This document shows positions 18,199 through 27,391 of a stretch of 64,000 bases of DNA, one piece after another (the first letter of the stretch is position 1; every line of letters starts with the position of its first letter). This DNA is from Achromobacter xylosoxidans A8 (lineage in GTDB: Bacteria > Pseudomonadota > Gammaproteobacteria > Burkholderiales > Burkholderiaceae_B): contig NC_014640.1 in assembly GCF_000165835.1 (NCBI RefSeq), positions 6,138,001 through 6,202,000 of the forward strand, in the 5' to 3' direction. A program made the position numbers and the translations under genes. The notes below the pieces were generated by a model. The model was not told the origin of the DNA. It ran no database searches and saw only the letters and a program-made list of their open reading frames with translations.

Positions 18199-19104
18199 AT
18201 GGCTAATGACGTCACCCTGCGCCAGCTGCGGTACTTTGCCGCGGCCGCGCGGACCGGCCGGTTTTCCATGGCCGCCGCCGACGAGCATGTCTCGCAGTCC
18301 GCCGTCACCAACGCCGTCCTGGCGCTGGAGGCGCAGCTGGGCGTGCGGCTGTTCGACCGCCATCCCCACGGCGTCACGCTGACGCCCGAAGGGCATAACT
18401 TCCATCAGCGCGCGCGCGAAGTGCTCGACTCCCTGGACGACGCCTTGCGTGAACCCGGCTTCCAGCGCTACGCATTGCGCGGCGCGGTGCGGATCGCGGC
18501 GTCCTACACGGTGCTGGGCTACTTCCTGCCCGACCTGCTGGCGCGCTTCCGGCGGCGCTATCCCGACGTAGAGCTGGATCTGGTCGACCTGGACCGCCCC
18601 GAGATCGAAGCCGCCGTGGCCAGCGGCGAGGTCGAGCTGGGCGTGGCGCTGCTATCCAATGTGGAGCGGCGCGAGCGCTTCGGACATCAGGTGCTGGTGC
18701 GCTCGCGGCGGCAGCTATGGACCGCGTCCGGCCATCCGCTGGCGCAGGCCTCGGCGCCGTCGCTGGCCGACATTGCCGGCCATCCCTACATCCTGCTGGA
18801 AATGGATGAAGGCGAACGCTCTGCCCTCGCTTATTGGCGCGCCCACGGCCTGCAACCGGACATCGCGTTCCGCACGCGCTCGATGGAGGCGCTGCGCGGG
18901 CTGGTTGCGCACGGCTTCGGCGTCACCATGCTGTCGGACATGGTCTACCGTCCCTGGTCGCTGGAAGGCCGCAAGATCGAGGCGGTGCCCATCACCGATG
19001 CCGTCCCGCCCATGGAGGCCGGCTTGCTCTGGGATCCGCAAGCGCGGCTGGCCAAGCCCGCCGAGGCTTTCCGCCAGTTCATGATCTACGCCTGCGGCGT
19101 CTGA
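18199..19104 (+). CDS. LysR-family regulator, divergent from ior gene
   Basis: A 301-residue LysR protein: winged helix-turn-helix at residues 1-65 (TLRQLRYFAAAARTGRF, then the SQSAVTNAVLALE recognition helix) and a co-inducer-binding domain with two alpha/beta lobes. It is divergent from the indolepyruvate oxidoreductase, with 102 bases between the starts, so it probably controls that gene and itself, with an aromatic 2-oxo acid as a plausible inducer. Converges on the next lysR gene with an 8-base gap. Confidence 0.9.
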   Translation: MANDVTLRQLRYFAAAARTGRFSMAAADEHVSQSAVTNAVLALEAQLGVRLFDRHPHGVTLTPEGHNFHQRAREVLDSLDDALREPGFQRYALRGAVRIAASYTVLGYFLPDLLARFRRRYPDVELDLVDLDRPEIEAAVASGEVELGVALLSNVERRERFGHQVLVRSRRQLWTASGHPLAQASAPSLADIAGHPYILLEMDEGERSALAYWRAHGLQPDIAFRTRSMEALRGLVAHGFGVTMLSDMVYRPWSLEGRKIEAVPITDAVPPMEAGLLWDPQARLAKPAEAFRQFMIYACGV

Positions 19105-19112
19105 GGCGCCCG

Positions 19113-20021
19113 CTACACCAGGATCGCGCCCTTGCGGCGCGTGAACTGGGCCAATGAACGCAAGGCCAGCGCGTGCATGGCCGCCACCGACGGCAGCAGC
19201 GTCTCTTCCTTGCGGGTCAGCACGCCCACGATGCGTTCCACCGTGGGCTCGGCCAGCGGCACGAAGGCCAGCCCGCTCGCGGCGGCCGGCCGCGCCAGCA
19301 CCGGCAGCACGGTCACGCCCAGGCCGCTGACCACGCTGGCCAGGAGCGAAGCGCGGTTCGACACCACCATGAACGGGTCTTCGATGGCCCCGCCCAGTTG
19401 CCGGTTCTTCAGCGTGTCGAAGGTGGCGTTGCCTATCAGGCGCTCGCCCGCCAGCGCCGCCCAGGGCACGGGGCCGCGCCGCCGCGCCAGCGGATGGCTC
19501 TTGCGGCACACCAGGCCGAAGGCGTCGCGCGCCACGGGCGCGAAGGCCACCTCCGCGGTGCGCGGCACCTGTCCCGCCACGCCTACCTGTACTTCACCGC
19601 TCAGCACCAGCCGGTGCACATCCTGCGAGGACTCGTCGATGGCGCGGATGCGGATCGCGGGGTGGCTGCGCGCATAGCGCTCCAGCAGGCGCGGCAGCCA
19701 TTCATCGGCCAGCGACGGCATCACCGCCAGCGACACCGGCCCCTGGCTGCCCAGGCCAAACTGGCGCGCCGCGTCCAGCACCCGGTCGTGGGTGACCAGC
19801 AATTCGCGGAACAGCGGCGCCACCGCAAGGCCCAGGGGCGTGAGCTGGGCGCGCTTGCCGGGTTCGAACAGCGGCGCCCCCAGCTGCTGCTCCAGGTCCT
19901 GCATGGCCGCCGACACCGCTGCCTGCGAACGGAACGTGCCTTCTGCCGCCAGGCGAAAACTGCCGTGGTCGGCCGCCAGCAGGAACTGGCGCAGGTGCTG
20001 GATCTTCAAGGGCGCGGACAT
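19113..20021 (-). CDS. LysR-family regulator, divergent from amino acid synthesis operon
   Basis: 302-residue LysR protein: helix-turn-helix within residues 1-65 (SFRLAAEGTFRSQAAVSAAMQDLEQ pattern, quoted only in part as SQAAVSAAMQDLE), then the two-lobe effector domain. It lies divergently from the operon that begins at 20148. Two near-perfect inverted repeats in the gap, one a 9+9 bp palindrome, are likely its binding sites. Confidence 0.9.
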   Translation of the reverse strand: MSAPLKIQHLRQFLLAADHGSFRLAAEGTFRSQAAVSAAMQDLEQQLGAPLFEPGKRAQLTPLGLAVAPLFRELLVTHDRVLDAARQFGLGSQGPVSLAVMPSLADEWLPRLLERYARSHPAIRIRAIDESSQDVHRLVLSGEVQVGVAGQVPRTAEVAFAPVARDAFGLVCRKSHPLARRRGPVPWAALAGERLIGNATFDTLKNRQLGGAIEDPFMVVSNRASLLASVVSGLGVTVLPVLARPAAASGLAFVPLAEPTVERIVGVLTRKEETLLPSVAAMHALALRSLAQFTRRKGAILV

Positions 20022-20035
20022 GGATCGAAGGCATT

Positions 20036-20074
20036 GGAAAATTCGGATTTTCCGAAATTAACTTGAGTTAATTT
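20036..20074. promoter_or_regulatory. Pair of inverted-repeat operators, probable LysR sites
   Basis: Two dyads lie side by side between the divergent genes. The first is GGAAAAT-TCGG-ATTTTCC (20036-20053). The second is AAATTAACTTGAGTTAATTT (20055-20074), with 9-bp arms that are exact complements round a TG centre and a T-N11-A core, the classic LysR box. Together they look like a recognition site plus an activation site. Binding by the adjacent LysR is inference. Confidence 0.6.
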
Positions 20075-20147
20075 GGATTGTCAAAACTCTGCTCCGCCGC
20101 GAACAATGGCCTCGTCTTTCATTCCTACAGGTACTGGAGCAGCGGTT

Positions 20148-20741
20148 ATGTCTTTGCAAGTGCGCAAGGTAGTCAGCTATGTGGAAAAAACCCTGATCGA
20201 AGGCGGCCGCGCAGCCGAGCGGCCGCTGATGATGGTCATCGCCGCGGCCGTGATCCGCAATCCCTGGGCCGGCCAGCCGTTCCAGGAAGACCTGCGGCCC
20301 AAGATTATGGAAGCCGCGCCGCCCCTGGGCGAACTGCTGGTCGCGGAAATCCTGCGCCAGGCCGGCTCCGCCGATCAGGTCGAAGCCTATGGCAAGGCCG
20401 CGGTGGTGGGTACGGCCGGCGAAGTGGAACACGCGTCGGCGCTGATCCACACCTTGCGCTTCGGCAACGCCTATCGCGGCGCGGTCGGCGGCACCAGCTA
20501 CCTGAGCTTCACCAATATGCGCGGCGGCCCCGGCTGCGTGATCACCGTGCCGCTGATGCACAAGCTCGACGAAGGCCTGCGCTCGCACTACCTGACCGTG
20601 CAGACCACCATCAACGACGCGCCCGCGCCTGACGAGATCGTGATCGCCCTGGGCGCGGCCACCTCCGGACGTCCGCATCACCGGATCGGCAACCGCTACT
20701 CGGACCTGCAGGAACTGGAACGCGAGGCGCAAGCCAAATGA
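20148..20741 (+). CDS. Amino acid synthesis family protein (PF06684-like)
   Basis: A 197-residue protein that resembles the 'amino acid synthesis' family, a poorly understood group found in catabolic operons of Burkholderiales. It has no membrane helix. Conserved-looking stretches are the N-terminal VRKVVSYVEKTLIEGG, GKAAVVGTAGEVEHA and LGAATSGRPHHRIG. The ATG at 20148 is preferred over an upstream ATG at 20106 because a GGAG site precedes it and homologues start with a similar residue pattern. Its stop overlaps the ATG of the next gene. No biochemical role is claimed. Confidence 0.75.
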   Translation: MSLQVRKVVSYVEKTLIEGGRAAERPLMMVIAAAVIRNPWAGQPFQEDLRPKIMEAAPPLGELLVAEILRQAGSADQVEAYGKAAVVGTAGEVEHASALIHTLRFGNAYRGAVGGTSYLSFTNMRGGPGCVITVPLMHKLDEGLRSHYLTVQTTINDAPAPDEIVIALGAATSGRPHHRIGNRYSDLQELEREAQAK

Positions 20742-21526
20742 GTCCGCATTCTCGGCGTACGGGACGCGGCGAGCCGCTGGTGCTGCTGCATGGCGTCGGC
20801 TTGGACCACACGCTGTGGGACGACCTGGCGCCGCTGCTGGAGCCGGATTTCGAGGTGCTGCGCTATGACATGCTGGGCCATGGCCACGCCCCCGCCATCG
20901 ACGCCAGCGTAACGGTGCAGGATTTCATCGCGCAGCTGGACGCGGAACTGGACCGCGCCGGCTGGCAAAGCGCCAACCTGCTGGGTTACTCCATGGGCGG
21001 CCTGATCGCGGGCGCCTATGCCGCCGCCCGCCCGCAACGCGTCAAACGGCTGGCCCTGCTGAGCACAGTGTTCCGCCGCAGCCCCGAGGAAGCGCGCGCC
21101 GTGCTCGCGCGGCTGGACGCGGCGGCAACCCAAGACCCGCAAGCCGCCGCCCAAGTCTCGCTGCAACGCTGGTTCACGCCCGCGTTCCAGGCCGCGCGTC
21201 CAGAACGCGTGGCCAGCATCGGCCAGCGCCTGTTGCACAACAACCGCGCCAGCTTCCTGGCCGCATACCGCGTGTTCGCGCAGGGTGATCCGATATTGGC
21301 GCAGGCCGCGCCGGGGATCGCCTGCCCCGCCCTGGTGCTGACGGGTGAACTGGACGTCGGCTCGACCCCGCGCATGACGCTGGAGCTGGCCGAGGCCCTG
21401 CCCCACGCCCGCGCGCAGGTGGTACCGGGCCAGCGGCACATGCTGCCGGTGGAGGAGCCCGCCATCGTGGCGGCGGCGCTGCGTGGATTTTTTCTGGCGG
21501 AGGCCGGCGCACCGTCCTTGATTTAG
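20738..21526 (+). CDS. Alpha/beta hydrolase, enol-lactonase-like
   Basis: The fold is shown by the oxyanion-hole LLHG (residues 16-19), the nucleophile elbow GYSMGG with Ser85, and a C-terminal PGQRHMLP catalytic His. The sequence resembles 3-oxoadipate enol-lactonase and related small carboxylic-ester hydrolases; substrate cannot be assigned. At 262 residues it is a single-domain enzyme. Its start overlaps the stop of the previous gene (ATGA), so it is translationally coupled. The Bug receptor that follows 48 bases later suggests the operon handles an imported organic acid. Confidence 0.85.
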   Translation: MSPHSRRTGRGEPLVLLHGVGLDHTLWDDLAPLLEPDFEVLRYDMLGHGHAPAIDASVTVQDFIAQLDAELDRAGWQSANLLGYSMGGLIAGAYAAARPQRVKRLALLSTVFRRSPEEARAVLARLDAAATQDPQAAAQVSLQRWFTPAFQAARPERVASIGQRLLHNNRASFLAAYRVFAQGDPILAQAAPGIACPALVLTGELDVGSTPRMTLELAEALPHARAQVVPGQRHMLPVEEPAIVAAALRGFFLAEAGAPSLI

Positions 21527-21574
21527 AGACGGCCGGCCGTCAGCCCGCGTAGAGTGGATACGGAGACAAACAAC

Positions 21575-22546
21575 ATGAATCGCAGAACCATCCTGAAAAA
21601 CATGGCGGCCCTGGCCCTCACGCCGCTGGCTGCCGCGGTCAGCAGCGCCGCCAGCGCGCGTGAAGCCCCCTTGCGCGTGATCGTGCCCTTCCCGCCGGGC
21701 GGCGGCACCGACGTGCTGGGCCGGGTGATCGCGGCCACGCTGGAAGGCGCGCTCGACCGGCCCGTGGTAGTCGAAAACAAGCCTGGCGCCAGCGGCATGC
21801 TGGGCGCCGACTACACCGCCAACGGCGCCAAGGACGGCAGCGTGCTGCTATTCGCCGGGCTGGTGCCTTCGGTGCGTTACTACGTCAGGCCGCCCGAGGA
21901 CGTGCTCAAGCAGTTGGCGCCCGTCTGCCCCATTGCGCGTTCGCCCTACATGGTGGCGGTCAACGCCGACCTGCCCGCCAAGACGCTGGGCGAACTCGTC
22001 GCCCAGGCCAAGCGCGAGCCCAAGGGGCTGACCTTTGGCTCCCCCGGCAACGCCACGCCGCAGCACCTGGCAACCGAACTGCTGCAGGCAGCCTGCGGCA
22101 TGGACATGCTGCACGTGCCCTACCGCGGCACAGGCCCGATGATGACGGACCTGCTGGGCGGACAGATCCAGGTGGTGGTCGCCACCGTCGCCGCCGTTGA
22201 ACCATATCTGCAAGGCGGACGCCTGCGCGTGCTGGCCGTGACCAGCCCGGAGCGCCTGCCCAAGTATCCGGACATTCCGACGGTGGCCGAAAGCGGCTAT
22301 CCCGGCTTCTCCGCGCAGATCCAGTTCGGCACTTATTGCGCCGCCGGCACGCCGGAGGCCGCCATCGCGGCGCTGAACCAGGGCATCAACCGCGCGCTGC
22401 AGACCGAGACCGTGCGCGCCAAGCTGGGCGAGCAGGGCTTCCAGCCCACCGGCGGCACGCCTGCGCAGCTGCAACAGGCGTTGCTGGCCGAAATACGCGA
22501 CGTGGCGGGGCTGGTGCAGGCCGGCAAGGTCAAGATCGACCTGTAG
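21575..22546 (+). CDS. Bug-type tripartite tricarboxylate transporter receptor
   Basis: A periplasmic solute-binding protein of the Bug family, which captures carboxylates for TctAB-type transporters; no TctAB genes lie in the window. The signal peptide is residues 1-29 (MNRRTILKN, hydrophobic core, ending SASA). The family's ligand-loop segment VIVPFPPGGGTDVLGR follows, and VVVENKPGASG. The ATG at 21575 has a GGAG site; an in-frame ATG at 21554 lacks one. 323 residues is normal length. Third gene of the operon starting at 20148. Confidence 0.92.
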   Translation: MNRRTILKNMAALALTPLAAAVSSAASAREAPLRVIVPFPPGGGTDVLGRVIAATLEGALDRPVVVENKPGASGMLGADYTANGAKDGSVLLFAGLVPSVRYYVRPPEDVLKQLAPVCPIARSPYMVAVNADLPAKTLGELVAQAKREPKGLTFGSPGNATPQHLATELLQAACGMDMLHVPYRGTGPMMTDLLGGQIQVVVATVAAVEPYLQGGRLRVLAVTSPERLPKYPDIPTVAESGYPGFSAQIQFGTYCAAGTPEAAIAALNQGINRALQTETVRAKLGEQGFQPTGGTPAQLQQALLAEIRDVAGLVQAGKVKIDL

Positions 22547-22563
22547 CGTCCCCTTTCGTCCCG

Positions 22564-22581
22564 ATGCTGGATAACCAGCAT
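22564..22581 (+). terminator. Hairpin after Bug receptor gene
   Basis: A 7-bp perfect inverted repeat ATGCTGG-ATAA-CCAGCAT sits 18 bases after the receptor gene and is followed by TTTA only. It is a weak intrinsic terminator or a binding site for the downstream regulator gene's promoter. Confidence 0.4.
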
Positions 22582-22652
22582 TTACAGGCGTGTCGTCCTC
22601 TGTGCATGCTGCCCGTTGATCCGGCGCAGATCGGGCGCAACATGGAGACGAC

Positions 22653-24545
<1,893 letters not shown>

Positions 24546-24547
24546 GG

Positions 24548-24576
24548 CGCCACACCCCAACGCCACAGGTGTGGCG
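24548..24576. promoter_or_regulatory. Putative enhancer (UAS) for the AcoR-type activator
   Basis: CGCCACA at 24548 is repeated at 24561, where it forms the palindrome CGCCACAGGTGTGGCG (24561-24576). Both half-sites can also pair with the same right arm, giving a 10-bp inverted repeat GCGCCACACC / GGTGTGGCGC (24547-24556, 24568-24577). The site lies about 45-70 bases upstream of the -24 element, suitable for an enhancer-binding protein. A terminator hairpin for the regulator gene is the alternative; no T-run follows. Confidence 0.5.
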
Positions 24577-24618
24577 CGCCGCCACGGCCTGCCGCCCCGC
24601 CCTCCCGGGCAGCAAGGG

Positions 24619-24634
24619 TGGCACGCCGATTGCT
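24619..24634 (+). promoter_or_regulatory. Sigma-54 (-24/-12) promoter
   Basis: TGGCACG-CCGA-TTGCT matches the RpoN consensus TGGCACG-N4-TTGCW at every defined position, with the GG and GC pairs spaced correctly. Transcription would start near 24645, giving a leader of about 95 bases before the monooxygenase gene. Confidence 0.85.
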
Positions 24635-24738
24635 TGATCGTTATCGACGCCCACCGGCCGGCACAGGCCGGGGCCGCCAGCAGACCGTCCCACGGTCCGC
24701 CTCGACAACGACGCCCGCCACGGGCAAGGAGACTAGAC

Positions 24739-26541
24739 ATGCAGACCGATCAAGCCGGCGCCGCCCTGGACGCCGTGCTCGCGCGCCTGAACACCGCGCT
24801 GGGCAACAAGGACATCGATGGCGTCGCCGCGCTGTTCCAGGACGACTGCTACTGGCGCGACCTGGTGCTGTTCACCTGGAACCTGCGCACGCTCGAAGGA
24901 CACGAGCAGATACGCGACATGCTGCAACACCAGTTGGCGCAGGTGGAACCGGTGCGCTTCAGCCTGGACCCGAAAGAGACGGTGTCGCAAGAGGCCGGCC
25001 TGTTGCAAGGCTGGATCGAAATCGAGACCAACCGAGCCCGCGGCTACGGCCACATCCGCGTGCAGGACGGCAAGATCTGGACCCTACTGACCACCATGTC
25101 AGAACTCAAGGGACACGAGGAACCCAGCGGCCTGCGGCGGCCCAAGGGCGCCGAACACGGCAGCAGCCGCAGCCGCCAGACCTGGCTGGAAAAGCGCGAG
25201 CAGGAAGCCGCCGAACTCGGCTACCAAGCCCAGCCCTATGTGCTCATCATCGGCGGCGGCCAGGGCGGCATCGCGCTGGCCGCGCGCCTGCGCCAGCTGG
25301 ACGTGCCCACCATCATCATCGAAAAGAACGAACGCGCCGGCGACAGCTGGAGAAAGCGCTACAAGTCCCTGTGCCTGCACGATCCGGTCTGGTACGACCA
25401 CCTGCCCTACATCCCCTTCCCCGAAAACTGGCCGGTCTTCGCGCCCAAGGACAAGATCGGCGACTGGCTGGAGATGTACACGAAGATCATGGAGCTGAAC
25501 TACTGGACCTCCACGGTCTGCCAATCGGCGCGCTACGACGAGCAGAAACAGGAATGGGAGGTCACGGTGCTGCGCGAGGGCCAGCCCGTGACGCTGCGGC
25601 CCAAGCAGCTGGTGCTGGCCACCGGCATGTCCGGCAAACCCAACGTCCCCAGCTTCCCCGGCCAGGACGAATTCCAGGGCGAACAGCAGCATTCCTCGCA
25701 ACACCCCGGCCCCGACGCCTACCGCGGCAAGAACGTGGTCGTGATCGGCGCCAACAACTCCGCGCACGACATCTGCGCGGCGCTGTGGGAAGGCGGCGCC
25801 AACGTCACCATGGTGCAGCGCTCGTCCACCCACATTGTGCGTTCCGAGACCCTGATGGACATCGGCCTGGGCGGCCTGTATTCCGAACAGGCGCTGGCCA
25901 ACGGCATGACCACGCGCAAGGCCGACCTGACCTTCGCCTCGCTGCCCTACAAGATCATGGCGCAGTTCCAGATCCCGCTCTACGAGCAGATGCGCGAGCG
26001 CGACGCCGGCTTCTACGCCAAGTTGGAAGACGCCGGCTTCATGCTGGACTGGGGTGACGATGGATCGGGCCTGTTCATGAAGTACCTGCGGCGCGGCTCC
26101 GGCTACTACATCGACGTGGGCGCCTGCGACCTGATCATCGACGGCAGCATCAAGCTGCAATCGCGTACCGATGTCAGCCACCTGACCCGCGACGCCGTGG
26201 TACTGAAATCCGGCGTCAAGCTGCCCGCGGACCTGGTGGTCTACGCCACCGGCTACGGTTCGATGAACGGCTGGGCCGCGGACCTGATCAGCCGCGACGT
26301 CGCCGACAAGGTCGGCAAGTGTTGGGGCCTGGGCTCGGACACCACCAAGGACCCCGGCCCCTGGGAAGGCGAACAGCGCAATATGTGGAAGCCCACGCAG
26401 CAGCAGGCCCTGTGGTTCCACGGCGGCAACCTGCACCAATCGCGGCATTACTCGCAGTACCTGTCGCTGCAGCTGAAGGCTCGGCAGGCGGGCGTGCCGG
26501 TGCAGGTCTATGGCTTGCAGGAGGTGCATCACAAGCGCTAG
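24739..26541 (+). CDS. Flavin-containing monooxygenase with N-terminal NTF2-like domain
   Basis: 600 residues. Residues about 5-130 look like an NTF2/SnoaL-type cone (a helical start, then Trp/Phe-rich strands); the rest is a class B flavoprotein monooxygenase. FAD site: LIIGGGQGGIA at about 168; NADPH site: VVIGANNSAHD at about 332. ATG at 24739 has an AGGAGAC site. The substrate is not evident. It sits behind a sigma-54 promoter and next to an AcoR-type activator, so expression probably depends on that regulator's ligand. NTF2-FMO fusions of this length exist in proteobacteria; function mostly unassigned. Confidence 0.9.
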   Translation: MQTDQAGAALDAVLARLNTALGNKDIDGVAALFQDDCYWRDLVLFTWNLRTLEGHEQIRDMLQHQLAQVEPVRFSLDPKETVSQEAGLLQGWIEIETNRARGYGHIRVQDGKIWTLLTTMSELKGHEEPSGLRRPKGAEHGSSRSRQTWLEKREQEAAELGYQAQPYVLIIGGGQGGIALAARLRQLDVPTIIIEKNERAGDSWRKRYKSLCLHDPVWYDHLPYIPFPENWPVFAPKDKIGDWLEMYTKIMELNYWTSTVCQSARYDEQKQEWEVTVLREGQPVTLRPKQLVLATGMSGKPNVPSFPGQDEFQGEQQHSSQHPGPDAYRGKNVVVIGANNSAHDICAALWEGGANVTMVQRSSTHIVRSETLMDIGLGGLYSEQALANGMTTRKADLTFASLPYKIMAQFQIPLYEQMRERDAGFYAKLEDAGFMLDWGDDGSGLFMKYLRRGSGYYIDVGACDLIIDGSIKLQSRTDVSHLTRDAVVLKSGVKLPADLVVYATGYGSMNGWAADLISRDVADKVGKCWGLGSDTTKDPGPWEGEQRNMWKPTQQQALWFHGGNLHQSRHYSQYLSLQLKARQAGVPVQVYGLQEVHHKR

Positions 26542-26607
26542 GCGCCCGTTCCATCCGGTTGCCGACCCCGGCAACCGGGCTTGCGCCCAGGTGGGCATCA
26601 GGGTAAA

Positions 26608-26617
26608 TTGTTGACAA
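26608..26617. promoter_or_regulatory. GntR-type operator 1 overlapping a -35-like element
   Basis: TTGTTGACAA fits the TTGT-N2-ACAA half-palindrome of FCD-class GntR regulators and includes TTGACA (26611-26616), a perfect sigma-70 -35 hexamer. No good -10 stands 17 bases on. Repression by occlusion is inferred. Confidence 0.6.
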
Positions 26618-26669
26618 TCCAGCGCCATACGGCGTTTTTTTCTGACCGTTTTCTCTAAAACCGGAAAGA

Positions 26670-26679
26670 TTGTCAACAC
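26670..26679. promoter_or_regulatory. GntR-type operator 2 next to the start codon
   Basis: TTGTCAACAC repeats operator 1 in inverse orientation: GTTGACAATC upstream, GATTGTCAAC here. It lies between the GGAAAG ribosome site (26663-26668) and the ATG at 26681, so a bound regulator could block its own gene. Confidence 0.55.
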
Positions 26680-26680
26680 A

Positions 26681-27391
26681 ATGAGCAAGGTGCTGACCCT
26701 GCCTGGCGCCGCCCCTGGCGATCACGAGACGCTTGCGGAACACATCTTCCGCAAGATCCAGTCCGCCATCGTCAAAGGCGAAATCGCCCCCGGCAGCAAG
26801 ATTTCCGAGCCCGAACTGGCCCGCATCCATGGCGTCAGCCGCGGCCCGCTGCGCGAAGCCCTACATCGGCTGGAAGGCCAGAAGCTGCTGGTGCGCGTGC
26901 CCCATGCCGGCGCCCGCGTGGTGTCGCTGTCGCAGCAGGAACTGTCCGAACTCTACGAAATCCGCGAATCGCTGGAAGGCATGGCCTGCCGCCTGGCCGC
27001 CGAACGCATGCCGCCCTCCGAAATCGCCGAGCTGCGCGCCGTGCTGGAAGCGCACGAGCGCGACGAGGCCTTCCAGGCCGGACTGGGTTATTACCAGCAG
27101 GAAGGCGACTACGATTTCCACTACCGTATCGTCAAGGGCAGCGGCAACCAGATGCTGTTCCGCATGCTGTGCGACGAGCTCTACCAACTGGCGCGCATGT
27201 ACCGCATCCAGTATTCGACAACGCCCAACCGCCCCCGGCAGGCTTACGCCGAACACCACCGCATTCTGGACGCCATCGCCGACGGCGATGGCGAGTTGGC
27301 TGAAATCCTGATGCGCCGCCACATCCGCGCATCCCGTATCAACATCGAACAGCAGATCGCGCAGGGCAACCTGCAGCGCACCGAGGCATGA
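26681..27391 (+). CDS. GntR/FCD-family regulator of the acnD-prpF operon
   Basis: A 236-residue FadR-like protein: winged helix-turn-helix at residues 18-85 (KISEPELARIHGVSRGPLREAL) and an all-helical FCD ligand domain with the metal-binding Asp/His pattern (DYDFHYRIV, then YAEHHRILDAI). Its stop overlaps the acnD start by 4 bases, so regulator and pathway genes are one operon, and the two TTGT-N2-ACA(A/C) sites in its leader imply autoregulation. The effector is probably a methylcitrate-pathway intermediate (inference). Confidence 0.9.
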   Translation: MSKVLTLPGAAPGDHETLAEHIFRKIQSAIVKGEIAPGSKISEPELARIHGVSRGPLREALHRLEGQKLLVRVPHAGARVVSLSQQELSELYEIRESLEGMACRLAAERMPPSEIAELRAVLEAHERDEAFQAGLGYYQQEGDYDFHYRIVKGSGNQMLFRMLCDELYQLARMYRIQYSTTPNRPRQAYAEHHRILDAIADGDGELAEILMRRHIRASRINIEQQIAQGNLQRTEA

